Shown: positions 46,836-55,347, numbered from the stretch's first letter. The stretch is 64,000 bases of DNA from an uncultured Pelagibacteraceae bacterium (GCA_902614055.1 CACMJX010000002.1:47291-111290), one strand, 5' to 3'. The notes: generated by a model from the sequence alone, not told the origin. Numbers and translations: made by a program.

Positions 46836-47242
46836 TATGATATCTCCTTTATTATTTTATCCGCCCAAAACTTAGCATCTTGAGTAGTTACATGAAAATC
46901 ATATTTTTCTGGTTTGACAAACATTTGATTAGTATCGTCAAACCTTCCTTCTTTAATCGTGTCTACCCAAATAACAAAATCTGCAGGGAATAAACTTCTT
47001 GCTTCTGGAGTTGGGCAAATAAAATCTGCCACAACATAATTTCCTTGATTTTTCTGCTTTAAAGCAAAGTCTGCCATTCTTTTAGCTTGTCTTTTTCTAC
47101 CCTCCTCAGAAAAATCCCAATCATTTGCTTCTTTTCTAACTTCGTCAGCATTTAATCTTTTTGCATTCAGTTTTGGAGCAAGTTCTTCTGCCAATGTTGT
47201 TTTGCCAGCCCCAGGCAAACCCATAATTAAAACTATTTTCAT
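46835..47242 (-). CDS. CysC-like small P-loop kinase
   Basis: A 135-residue kinase with Walker A GLPGAGKTTLAE near residues 8-19, a NADEVRKEANDWDFSEEGR segment near 31-49 like the adenylylsulfate-kinase family, and KYDFHVTT-type lid near 112. It is shorter than usual CysC (about 180-200 residues). SAR11 is known to lack assimilatory sulfate reduction, and no CysD/CysN or CysH is nearby, so sulfate activation is unlikely; phosphorylation of another alcohol is more probable. Coupled to both neighbours by shared bases. Confidence 0.78.
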   Translation of the reverse strand: MKIVLIMGLPGAGKTTLAEELAPKLNAKRLNADEVRKEANDWDFSEEGRKRQAKRMADFALKQKNQGNYVVADFICPTPEARSLFPADFVIWVDTIKEGRFDDTNQMFVKPEKYDFHVTTQDAKFWADKIIKEIS

Positions 47243-48477
47243 TAAATTTGTTCTAAAGGATGATGAGACATTAATTCTAATCCATTTTCGCCAACTAAAT
47301 ATTGTTGTTCTAATTTCACTCCCTCATGACCTCCAACTTCGCCGATATAACTTTCCAGGGTAATTGTCATATTTTTTTGAAATATACCGCTTCTTTCTCC
47401 ACCATCAGTCGGATATCTAATTGCTGGCCACTCATCACATAAACCTATTCCATGAAGCATGACTGAATATCTATTTCCGTAATATTTTTCAGGAAGTATC
47501 CATGCCTTTTCAGTAAATTCTCTAAATGATACTCCATCTTTAATTAATCTTGAATTATAGTCAATCTGCTCAACTGCTGTTGAATAAATTTTTTTTTGAT
47601 GTTCATTAAATTTATTTCCACAAACAAAAGCTCTAGAAATATCTGCACAATATCCATAAGGGCCTACCATATCTGTATCAAAGGATACGATCTCACCATC
47701 TTGAATAATCTTATTACTACTTTCTTGCATCCAAGGATTGGTTCTAGAGCCTGAAGATAATATTCTACACTCTATCCACTCTCCACCATTTTCAATGTTC
47801 GTTTTATGTAAAATCGACCATAACTCATCTTCAGTAATTCCTGATTTCAAATAATCTCTCATTTTAATTATTCCAATATCAGCAACATCTAAAGCTGCTC
47901 GCATGCATTTAATTTCTTCAGACGATTTAATAACTCTAGCCTGTTCAAGTATTTTTTTCGCTTCTAAAACTTGAATTCCTTTTTTATTAAGCTCATTTAC
48001 GGCTGGACCATTGATTACATCAATTGCGATTTTTTTACTTTTAAAATAAGAGTTAGATAAATCATTTACTTCATTGACCCATTTTTTAAGTTGCAACTCT
48101 GATTGGTCACCATTGCTAAAATAATCCCAAGTAATTGCTGGTCTTATTTCATCTATTAAATTGAGACCTTTAGATAATATTTCACAGTTAAAATATTCAT
48201 ATAATATTGTTGGACCATCAACAGAGATAAAACAATATCTTGTAAGATTATGCATATTATAAACACTCATATTCACAGTATCTAATGCATACCTTACATT
48301 TACTGGATCAAATAAAATACATGCCTCTATATTATTTTTCTTTAATTCATTTCTTAATCTGTCAAGTCTATAAGATCTAAGTTCGTCAAAATCTATTTCA
48401 TCTTCTCTTAATCTTTTTTTTGAAATATATTTCTTAATTGGTTGGTTTTCTGAAAGAATTTTTCTGTTAAACTTCAT
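47242..48477 (-). CDS. M24-family metalloenzyme, DddP-like (candidate DMSP lyase)
   Basis: This 411-residue protein keeps a full M24 metal site with the extra Asp typical of DddP: SFDTDMVGPYGYCADISR has Asp at relative positions 0, 2 and 12, then His in MLHGIGLCDEWP, and Glu in ITLESY and KLEQQ, 15 residues apart. DddP DMSP lyases use this spacing and the CDEWP segment, from memory of the family, and cleave DMSP to DMS and acrylate. Other M24 enzymes (Xaa-Pro peptidases) usually have DxxxD rather than DxD. It lies within the betaine/methyl-metabolism directon, coupled to the SET gene. Substrate remains inferred. Confidence 0.7.
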   Translation of the reverse strand: MKFNRKILSENQPIKKYISKKRLREDEIDFDELRSYRLDRLRNELKKNNIEACILFDPVNVRYALDTVNMSVYNMHNLTRYCFISVDGPTILYEYFNCEILSKGLNLIDEIRPAITWDYFSNGDQSELQLKKWVNEVNDLSNSYFKSKKIAIDVINGPAVNELNKKGIQVLEAKKILEQARVIKSSEEIKCMRAALDVADIGIIKMRDYLKSGITEDELWSILHKTNIENGGEWIECRILSSGSRTNPWMQESSNKIIQDGEIVSFDTDMVGPYGYCADISRAFVCGNKFNEHQKKIYSTAVEQIDYNSRLIKDGVSFREFTEKAWILPEKYYGNRYSVMLHGIGLCDEWPAIRYPTDGGERSGIFQKNMTITLESYIGEVGGHEGVKLEQQYLVGENGLELMSHHPLEQI

Positions 48478-48479
48478 CT

Positions 48480-48920
48480 CTATAACATCTGTACACCAAC
48501 TCCTGTTTTTGGATAGGTGTATAAATTATAATTTGCACAAAGCTCATCTCCTGGTTTCAAATCTTTTATTGAAACCATAAAAAAATATTTTGCGTCTGGT
48601 TTCTCTCTTAAATTATAATACATGTTTTCTAAATTATCATCATTTTCGTTAAATTTTTTTGCTTTTGCGGTAGGATCAATTGGATCACCAAATTTTAATG
48701 TAGGTAAAATATTAGATACCATTCTTTGAACCGTGGGACTATCAGAATGATTGTAAAAACCACCTAATGGAGTTCTTATATATTTATTTTCAAACTGCTC
48801 ATCTCTTATGTGAGTGATACCAATAAAAGTATTAGCTTTAATTTCTTTAGTTGCGAATAATCCTAAACCTTCAATTGGAGAACTCTTTATTGTTAATTCA
48901 TCTGGCAAAGGTCTATACAT
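48480..48920 (-). CDS. SET-domain protein (lysine methyltransferase-like)
   Basis: A 146-residue protein that looks like a stand-alone SET domain. It begins with SSPIEGLGLFATKEIKANTFI (the GxG segment) and has the AdoMet/substrate motif GFYNHSDSPT near residue 53-62, then LKPGDELCANYNLYTY near 120-135. SET enzymes methylate protein lysines using S-adenosylmethionine; bacterial members are uncommon and their targets often ribosomal or DNA-binding proteins. It lies between a Rieske oxygenase and the DddP-like gene in a methyl-transfer directon, so S-adenosylmethionine supply and use could meet here. Confidence 0.8.
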   Translation of the reverse strand: MYRPLPDELTIKSSPIEGLGLFATKEIKANTFIGITHIRDEQFENKYIRTPLGGFYNHSDSPTVQRMVSNILPTLKFGDPIDPTAKAKKFNENDDNLENMYYNLREKPDAKYFFMVSIKDLKPGDELCANYNLYTYPKTGVGVQML

Positions 48921-48934
48921 TTTATTCTCTCTTT

Positions 48935-50110
48935 CTACATAAGGTTAGATGCAACCCATTTATGAAACTGGTGCGTTGGATTATCCATATCAGGAGAAAA
49001 ATTTCCACCATTATATGCATGGGAGTTGCGGCCTAATTGCATTCTTTGAATTATATCTACGTCTTCTTTTTGAATACTTTCCCACAATTTAAGATTTTGT
49101 TTTCTTAGTGTTTTAAATTCTAGAGCTTTTGAGGCTTTTTCACCTACATAATATATTTCCATATGTTCTAAAGTTTTTTTATGATTAATAGGTTCTAACC
49201 AGTACGCGTAGAAATGGTCTTTGTGTATACCTAGCATAACATTAGGAAATAAAGCTACATATTCTGCGATATTCTCTTTATCTTTCGGCCAGTTCGGAAA
49301 ACAGGGAAATTTTTTCTTTCCTTTAAATTTTGGATTATAAACAACAGTGCCTTGGCCTGCAAAACGGTTTGGCAATCCTTGAATATGATAATGATCTTCT
49401 AATTTTGAATAAGTATTTAGACCTGGGTGAACCCACGGCAAATGATAACTTTCACAGTAATTTTCAATAGCAAATTTCCAATTACATTTTGCATTCAATT
49501 TAAAATAACCAAAATCACTTGCATGATTAATTAATTTTCTATCTTTTATTTTCCAAAATTTTGACCATCTATCACTCAATGGTTTAATATATTTTTCAAA
49601 TGGAATTTCATTATTGCGAATATTAATAAAAATTAAATCTAACCAAACATATGATCTTATTTCTTTTAGATTATTCTTATTTTTTTTAAATTTTGCGCTA
49701 CTATGTTTGTACATCCCACCTATATGAGGTGTTGCAATTAGCTTTCCATCTGATGTGTATGACCATGAATGATAAGGACATCTAATAACGTTTCTAATAT
49801 TACCTTTTTTGTTTACTAACTTTACTCCTCTATGACTACAGACGTTGTGAAAAACTTTTATTTGATTTTTTTTATTCCTGATTAAAAATAATGGAAGTCC
49901 TAACAAATTAAATGGTTTTACATCACCGATATTTGGTAAAGAACTTGCTACTCCTATTACTGTCCATTTATTTTCAAATATTTTTTCTCTTTCTATTAAA
50001 GTATAATCTTTTCTTGTATAACATTCATTGGGAAGTCCATGTGCTTTAGAAATTGGTCTCTTAACTATATCTAATTTTTTTTTATCTATTATTTTATAAA
50101 TAGCTGACAT
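48935..50110 (-). CDS. Rieske-type ring-hydroxylating oxygenase, alpha subunit (GbcA/choline monooxygenase-like)
   Basis: The 391-residue protein has the Rieske 2Fe-2S site CSHRGVKL and CPYHSWSY near residues 92-115, and the mononuclear iron site NWKFAIENYCESYHLPWVHPG near 203-223 (two His and a more distant Asp). Relatives demethylate quaternary amines or oxidise choline: GbcA (glycine betaine), choline monooxygenase, stachydrine and carnitine oxygenases. A BHMT already demethylates betaine in this directon, so this enzyme may act on another osmolyte. No ferredoxin-reductase partner is encoded next to it. Confidence 0.88.
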   Translation of the reverse strand: MSAIYKIIDKKKLDIVKRPISKAHGLPNECYTRKDYTLIEREKIFENKWTVIGVASSLPNIGDVKPFNLLGLPLFLIRNKKNQIKVFHNVCSHRGVKLVNKKGNIRNVIRCPYHSWSYTSDGKLIATPHIGGMYKHSSAKFKKNKNNLKEIRSYVWLDLIFINIRNNEIPFEKYIKPLSDRWSKFWKIKDRKLINHASDFGYFKLNAKCNWKFAIENYCESYHLPWVHPGLNTYSKLEDHYHIQGLPNRFAGQGTVVYNPKFKGKKKFPCFPNWPKDKENIAEYVALFPNVMLGIHKDHFYAYWLEPINHKKTLEHMEIYYVGEKASKALEFKTLRKQNLKLWESIQKEDVDIIQRMQLGRNSHAYNGGNFSPDMDNPTHQFHKWVASNLM

Positions 50111-50111
50111 T

Positions 50112-50741
50112 TTATTTTGTCAACTCATATAGGCCAAGCCATGCATTTACATCTTTACTAGCAATATATTCAGATTTAAAAAACTCTATTTCCTTCCATT
50201 TATTTTCATTTGTTAATTGTTTAATTTTTTTATCAAATCCATATTCCTCATATATTCCTTCATTTATAGTGAAACAAATTAAACCTTTATTTTTAGTAAT
50301 TCTAATAAACTCGTCTAATGCAGGTGGTTTTACATGTCCAAAAGTAAATGTGCCCACACACATTAAAGCATCATATTGATCATTTTTTTCATTGATTGGT
50401 TTATTTAAATCAACTTTATCTAATTTTTTATAAAGATTGTTTGGAACCAAATCCAAAAGTTTTTGGGATAGATCGGCACCAAAAAAATTAGCGAAACCAT
50501 ACTTTTTTAATTCAACACCAACCAATCCGGTTCCACATCCAGCATCATAAATATCGATATCTTTTTCTTTTTGATGTTTATTAAAAACTTCCGCTGTTTC
50601 TTTTGGACCAGTATAATTCCAATCAACCATGTCTTGATCATATTTATTATCCTGACCCCATTCGTCATAAAAATCCATTACCTCTTTTGTTTCTTTTAGT
50701 TTGTAAATTGGAACTTTATTTCCTACATCTTTTTGAGCCAT
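50112..50741 (-). CDS. Class I SAM-dependent methyltransferase
   Basis: A 209-residue protein with a Rossmann-like methyltransferase fold; motif I is IYDAGCGTGLVGVEL near residues 65-79 and the acidic motif II is ADLSQKLLDL near 90. The N-terminal NKVPIYKLKETKEVMDFYDEWG resembles METTL27-like proteins. The acceptor could be a small amine or a protein and cannot be assigned. It is coupled to the dehydrogenase upstream and ends one base before the Rieske gene. Confidence 0.87.
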   Translation of the reverse strand: MAQKDVGNKVPIYKLKETKEVMDFYDEWGQDNKYDQDMVDWNYTGPKETAEVFNKHQKEKDIDIYDAGCGTGLVGVELKKYGFANFFGADLSQKLLDLVPNNLYKKLDKVDLNKPINEKNDQYDALMCVGTFTFGHVKPPALDEFIRITKNKGLICFTINEGIYEEYGFDKKIKQLTNENKWKEIEFFKSEYIASKDVNAWLGLYELTK

Positions 50742-53146
50742 TAACCTCTCATTTTTTCTCCACTTGGATCATAAAGCGGTTCTTTGATGATTGAGCAATT
50801 GAATAAATCTCCGTTAATTTCAACTTGTATTCCATCTTCGGATGACAAATGTTTTTGATCTATATATGAAAAAGCAACACTCTTATTTACAAAATGAGCA
50901 AATCCACCTGAGGTTATATATCCAATGCTATTATCGCCTTTCATCACAGCTTCATTGTTTGTGACATCAATATCGTTTGTTTGAATAATTAAAGGAACCA
51001 ATCTATTTGAACTGTTATCAATTTTAGCTTTTTCTTTGCCTATAAATTCTTTATTCCAATTAATAAAATTATCTAATCCAGCTTCTTTGGCAGTAAAATC
51101 AGGTCGATAATCTAAAGTCCATGCACCCCAGTTTTTCTCTAATCTCATAGACATTAAAGCTCTTCCACCAAAAGGTTTAATATCAAATTCTTTTCCAGCC
51201 TCTATTAACTCTTCATAAAGTTTTATTTGGAAATGCGGTGCAACATATATTTCATAACCAAGTTCACCAGTGAAGGAAATACGGTTTATAATTGCTGGAA
51301 CACCACCAACAAACATTCTTCTTGAATCTCTAAATTTAAATTTTTCATTAGATACATTATCTCTAACTATTTTTTCTAAAACTTTTCTTGAATTAGGTCC
51401 TGCTATAGATATCCCGTGAAATTCATCTGATCTATTTTTATATTCAACATTAAATTTATCTAAATGACTTTCAAACCAACGTCTGTGCATTTCTTGAGCG
51501 GCACCCGAACCAAAAACCATAAATTCATTTTCATCAAGGCATGAAACTGTAAGATCGCCACATAATTTTCCTCTATAGGATAACATTGGAGATAAAGATA
51601 TTCTTCCAGGATTAGGGAGCTTACCTGCCATAATATGATCTAAAAACTTTCTTGCATCTTTTCCTTTAAATTGATGTTTTGAAAAATTGGCAACTTCAAT
51701 TAAACCAACATTTTCTCTCACATTAATAACTTCTTTTGAGACATAATTATGTGATCTAGATCTTTTTATAGTTGGCTCTTCGTATGCATCGTTTTTATCC
51801 TTTGCAAACCATAAAACATTTTCTAAACCAAAGCTGTCTCCCATAACTGCACCTTGATCTATAAACCGGTCATAAAGTGCTGTTGTTTTTTGTTTTCTTC
51901 CTTTCGGTAAAGTTTCATTTGGAAATGTCATAATAAATCTTCGTTCATAATTTTCAGAAGATTTAATTGTTCCATATTGAGGTGATGCATAATCTCCAAA
52001 TCTTGCAACATCCATTGCCCAGACATCTATCGATGGTTCTCCATCAATTATCCATTCAGCAATACATTTTCCAACTCCTCCTCCTTGACAAAAACCAGCC
52101 ATTACACCCACTGCTACCCAATAATTTTTCATTCCGGGAACAGGACCAATTAATGGTGATCCATCAGGTCCAAAAGTAAAAGGCCCATTTACAATATTTT
52201 TAATTCCTGCCTTTTCTAACGCTGGCATTCTTTCAAAACCTATTGCTAATCTATCTTGAATATTATCTAGTTTTGGTTCTAATAACTCATGACCAAAATT
52301 CATAGGTGTTCCTTCAACCTTCCATGGTGTTGATTTTGGTTCATAAGTTCCAAGAAGCATTCCTTTTCCTTCTTGTCTAAAATAAATGTTACCTTCAAAA
52401 TCAGTTCCAATAGGAATTCTTTGATCACCCATTGCTTCAATTTCTGGAATAGCTTCAGTGATTAAGTAGTGATGCTCCATTGGTTGAACTGGTAGATTAA
52501 TTCCTGCAAGCTGTCCAACTTCTCTTGCCCATAAACCTCCAGCGTTAATAACTATTTCAGCTTTTATATTGCCCTTGTCAGTTATCACATCCCAACTTCC
52601 ATCCTCTTTTTGTTTTGTGTCTTTTACAACTGTATGTGTATAATATTTTCCACCATGAACTTTTGCTGCTTTAGCAAAAGCATAAGTCACACCTGATGGG
52701 TCTACTTCCCCGTCAATTGGATCCCACAATGCTAGAAGGTATCTTGATGGATCAATTAAAGGATTTTTCTTTTTTACTTCCTCTAAAGAAACAAACTCTT
52801 GGTCAAGACCCATATATCTTGCTTTAGACCTCTCTCTTTTTAAATAATCAGCCCAAACATCATTTGAAGCTAAATAAAATCCCCCACTTGATTTGAATCC
52901 AACTGAATGGCCAGACTCTTTTTCAATTTCTTTATACAATCCGATTGTATAAGCCATCATTCTAGAAATATTTGGGTCAGATGAAATCACATGTACATTT
53001 CCAGCTGCATGCCAAGAGGATCCAGATGTGAGTTCATTTCTTTCAAGAAGAATACAATCTTTTAAACCAAACTTTGATAAATGATAAAGAATGGAACAGC
53101 CTACTACTCCGCCACCTATGATGACTACTTTTGCATGATTTTGCAT
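50741..53146 (-). CDS. Dimethylglycine dehydrogenase (paralogue 3)
   Basis: This 801-residue enzyme has the FAD motif VVIIGGGVVG near residues 7-16, the covalent-flavin His at 46 in SSWHAAGN, and a C-terminal GcvT-like folate domain (LEKIVRDNVSN, ISFTGELGYEIYV, MRLEKNWGAW). It lies one base after the betaine-homocysteine methyltransferase gene, which produces dimethylglycine, so this is the best candidate for dimethylglycine oxidation. The released methyl group goes to THF and electrons to ETF, encoded 10 kb downstream in the same run. Confidence 0.92.
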   Translation of the reverse strand: MQNHAKVVIIGGGVVGCSILYHLSKFGLKDCILLERNELTSGSSWHAAGNVHVISSDPNISRMMAYTIGLYKEIEKESGHSVGFKSSGGFYLASNDVWADYLKRERSKARYMGLDQEFVSLEEVKKKNPLIDPSRYLLALWDPIDGEVDPSGVTYAFAKAAKVHGGKYYTHTVVKDTKQKEDGSWDVITDKGNIKAEIVINAGGLWAREVGQLAGINLPVQPMEHHYLITEAIPEIEAMGDQRIPIGTDFEGNIYFRQEGKGMLLGTYEPKSTPWKVEGTPMNFGHELLEPKLDNIQDRLAIGFERMPALEKAGIKNIVNGPFTFGPDGSPLIGPVPGMKNYWVAVGVMAGFCQGGGVGKCIAEWIIDGEPSIDVWAMDVARFGDYASPQYGTIKSSENYERRFIMTFPNETLPKGRKQKTTALYDRFIDQGAVMGDSFGLENVLWFAKDKNDAYEEPTIKRSRSHNYVSKEVINVRENVGLIEVANFSKHQFKGKDARKFLDHIMAGKLPNPGRISLSPMLSYRGKLCGDLTVSCLDENEFMVFGSGAAQEMHRRWFESHLDKFNVEYKNRSDEFHGISIAGPNSRKVLEKIVRDNVSNEKFKFRDSRRMFVGGVPAIINRISFTGELGYEIYVAPHFQIKLYEELIEAGKEFDIKPFGGRALMSMRLEKNWGAWTLDYRPDFTAKEAGLDNFINWNKEFIGKEKAKIDNSSNRLVPLIIQTNDIDVTNNEAVMKGDNSIGYITSGGFAHFVNKSVAFSYIDQKHLSSEDGIQVEINGDLFNCSIIKEPLYDPSGEKMRG

Positions 53147-53147
53147 G

Positions 53148-54188
53148 TTAGTATTTTATTTCTTTATTGACGTCTTTCAATGTCTTGTCTGTCCCATGGT
53201 GAAAATGTTTAGTCATATCTGGCATGTACTTCATGGCAATTGGTTTTTTACCAACTGCAACAGCCATTTCTCTAACATGGTGGGCCTCAGCGCCACAACA
53301 AATACCGATTAAGTTAATTTTTTCTTTAAGACATTCTTTTGCAAATTCAGCCATTTCAAATCTATTACAATACAAATTATCTAGAGCAACAGGGAATGCA
53401 TTTCCTCCTGGAATGCAATCACAACCATGGTCAGTCTGATTTAAAAATCCTGGTTCTTCCTCTGTAGTTCTATATGGAACTGGAAGACCTGCAACATGAC
53501 AGGAAACTTTTTTTCTTATTTTTTTTAAAAGTTTCATGGTCATTTCTGGACCTCTGTAACAATTCAAACCAACAACATCTGCACCAAGATCTTCTATTAT
53601 TTTACATGCATCTTCGGCTGTATGACCGTCTCTAGTTAAATCTCCACGGGGTATAGCATAATTTGCAACTGCAATTAATCCTTCGTCTTTAATAGCTTTT
53701 AAAGCTATCTTCATTTCATCTACCCAATTAATTGTTTCTGCGACTACAAAGTCAACTCCTGCCTCTTTTGCCCAAAGCACTTGCTCTTCGTACATCTTTT
53801 GACATTCTTTGAATGAGTTTTTGTCTTTTGGATCAAAAATATTTGTATTAGCAACATCTCCACAAACCATTAAATCCAAGTCTTTAAATTCATTAGCCGC
53901 ATCCTTTGCAATTTTAAGTGCATTTTTTTGCATCGGCTCTAGCAAATGTTCTTTTCCAATAATTCTTAATTTCTCTCTATGTCCGTAATAGGTGAAAGCT
54001 TGAACAATATCTGAACCAGCTCTAATAAATTCTCTATGTAATTGTGTAACTACATCTGGATGCTCTAAAACTACTTCTGGCACAAATGGACCTGCAGAAA
54101 GATATCCTCTCCTTTCCATCGCAAATAAATATCCCTCTGCGAATATAACGGGACCCTCATCTAATCTTGATAATAAATTTTTATTCAT
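53148..54188 (-). CDS. bhmT: Betaine-homocysteine S-methyltransferase
   Basis: A 346-residue homocysteine methyltransferase TIM barrel. The zinc-binding cysteines are in VVGLNCYRGPEM near residues 210-221 and the paired Cys in LIGICCGAEAHHVREMA near 290-306. The N-terminal PVIFAEGYLFAMERRGYLSAGPFVPEV is like BHMT/Bmt from marine bacteria. It transfers a methyl group from glycine betaine to homocysteine, giving dimethylglycine and methionine, an important methionine source in cells lacking sulfate reduction. First gene of the long minus-strand directon, divergent from the betaine-type transporter. Confidence 0.9.
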   Translation of the reverse strand: MNKNLLSRLDEGPVIFAEGYLFAMERRGYLSAGPFVPEVVLEHPDVVTQLHREFIRAGSDIVQAFTYYGHREKLRIIGKEHLLEPMQKNALKIAKDAANEFKDLDLMVCGDVANTNIFDPKDKNSFKECQKMYEEQVLWAKEAGVDFVVAETINWVDEMKIALKAIKDEGLIAVANYAIPRGDLTRDGHTAEDACKIIEDLGADVVGLNCYRGPEMTMKLLKKIRKKVSCHVAGLPVPYRTTEEEPGFLNQTDHGCDCIPGGNAFPVALDNLYCNRFEMAEFAKECLKEKINLIGICCGAEAHHVREMAVAVGKKPIAMKYMPDMTKHFHHGTDKTLKDVNKEIKY

Positions 54189-54241
54189 ATTTATTTAATA
54201 ATTTATTTCTAAATAAAGAGAGTTTAAAGACAATTTTAACA

Positions 54242-54264
54242 CAACTCAAAGTTGAAACTAGTTT
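54242..54264. promoter_or_regulatory. Two adjacent palindromes in the bhmT/transporter divergent promoter
   Basis: CAACT(CAA)AGTTG at 54242-54254 directly abuts the perfect palindrome AAACTAGTTT at 54255-54264. They lie in the 133-base gap between two divergent operons for betaine use. In the bhmT direction the first one is a transcribable 5-bp hairpin. They may be an operator or part of an RNA leader. Confidence 0.4.
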
Positions 54265-54295
54265 GCAATTTTTCCATCTATATGTTCTGATGATT

Positions 54296-54301
54296 TATAA
54301 T
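54296..54301 (+). promoter_or_regulatory. -10 box upstream of the betaine-type binding protein gene
   Basis: TATAAT at 54296-54301 is a perfect -10 hexamer 20 bases before the ATG at 54322. Its -35 region (TTCCAT, 18 bases upstream) is poor. An AGGAGA ribosome site follows at 54311-54316. Confidence 0.45.
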
Positions 54302-54321
54302 TAATTAATTAGGAGATAATA

Positions 54322-55332
54322 ATGAAATTAAAAAGAATCTTACTTTCTGCATTATTTGTTTTAGGCGTTACATCTTTCGGTAATGTTGCTAATGCAAAAT
54401 GTGGAGACATTAGTATTGCTAATATGAACTGGGCTTCTGCAAACTTCATGGCTGAAGTTGACAAAATCATATTAGAAGAAGGTTATGGATGTAATGTTGA
54501 GCTTGTGCCTGGTGCAACTCAGCCAACTTTTGCATCTATGCAAGAAAAAGGTGAACCAGATGTAGCCCCAGAATTTTGGGCTAACGCTGCAATCATTGCT
54601 TTAAATAAAGCAGTTGATGAAGGAAGAATGCACTCACTTAATAAAGCACCTATTACTGGTTTAGGTGAAGGATGGTGGGTGTTACCTGCTACTTTAGAAA
54701 AACATCCTGAACTTACAACTGCTGAAGCAATTTTGGCAAGACCGGATCTATTTCCTCATCCAGAGGATCCATCAAAAGGTGGGTTTCATATTTGTCCTCC
54801 AGGATGGAACTGTGAACTAAGTAATAGAAATCTTTACAAAGCTTTTGACATGGAAGCAAAAGGTTGGGCTATTGTTGAAACAGGTTCTGCTGCAGGATTA
54901 GATGGATCAATTGCTAAAGCTGCTGAAAGAGGTGAAAACTGGTTTGGTTACTATTGGTCACCAACAGCTATCATTGGTAAATATGATATGAGAGCTGTGG
55001 ACATGGGAGCTTGGGGTGGAAAAGATAACTGGGATAAATGTATAGTTTTACCAGAACAAGAATGTGGAGACCCTAAAGCAACTTCATGGACAAAATCTGA
55101 AGTTTACACAATCGTAACTGACAATTTCAAAAATACAGCTGGAAGTGCTGGTATGGATTATTTCAAAAAAAGAACTTATCCAGGTCCAGTAATGAACAGT
55201 ATGTTAGTTTGGATGGGTGAAAACCAAGCAGAGGGTGCTGATGCTGCAATTGAATTCCTAACAAACCAAGAAGATGTTTGGTCTAAGTGGGTTTCAAGTG
55301 AAGCTGCTGCAAAAATAAAAAAAGCACTATAA
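54322..55332 (+). CDS. Betaine/TMAO/DMSP-type ABC substrate-binding protein
   Basis: A 336-residue binding protein of the OpuAC/ProX family with a signal peptide (MKLKRILLSALFVLGVTSFGNVANA). Aromatic residues that could cage a quaternary ammonium or sulfonium group appear in NMNWASANF, EFWANA, GEGWWVL and GYYWSPT. AGATQPTF near residue 63 is typical. It probably captures glycine betaine, TMAO or DMSP in the periplasm. A perfect 11-bp hairpin after the stop separates it from the permease gene, consistent with higher binding-protein output. Confidence 0.92.
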   Translation: MKLKRILLSALFVLGVTSFGNVANAKCGDISIANMNWASANFMAEVDKIILEEGYGCNVELVPGATQPTFASMQEKGEPDVAPEFWANAAIIALNKAVDEGRMHSLNKAPITGLGEGWWVLPATLEKHPELTTAEAILARPDLFPHPEDPSKGGFHICPPGWNCELSNRNLYKAFDMEAKGWAIVETGSAAGLDGSIAKAAERGENWFGYYWSPTAIIGKYDMRAVDMGAWGGKDNWDKCIVLPEQECGDPKATSWTKSEVYTIVTDNFKNTAGSAGMDYFKKRTYPGPVMNSMLVWMGENQAEGADAAIEFLTNQEDVWSKWVSSEAAAKIKKAL

Positions 55333-55347
55333 TTAGTGTAAATATTA

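Noticed and set aside
46835..47242. Assimilatory adenylylsulfate kinase (CysC)
   Set aside because: The protein is much shorter than CysC, no sulfate activation or reduction genes are near, and its partner is a nucleotidyltransferase, so I call it only CysC-like.
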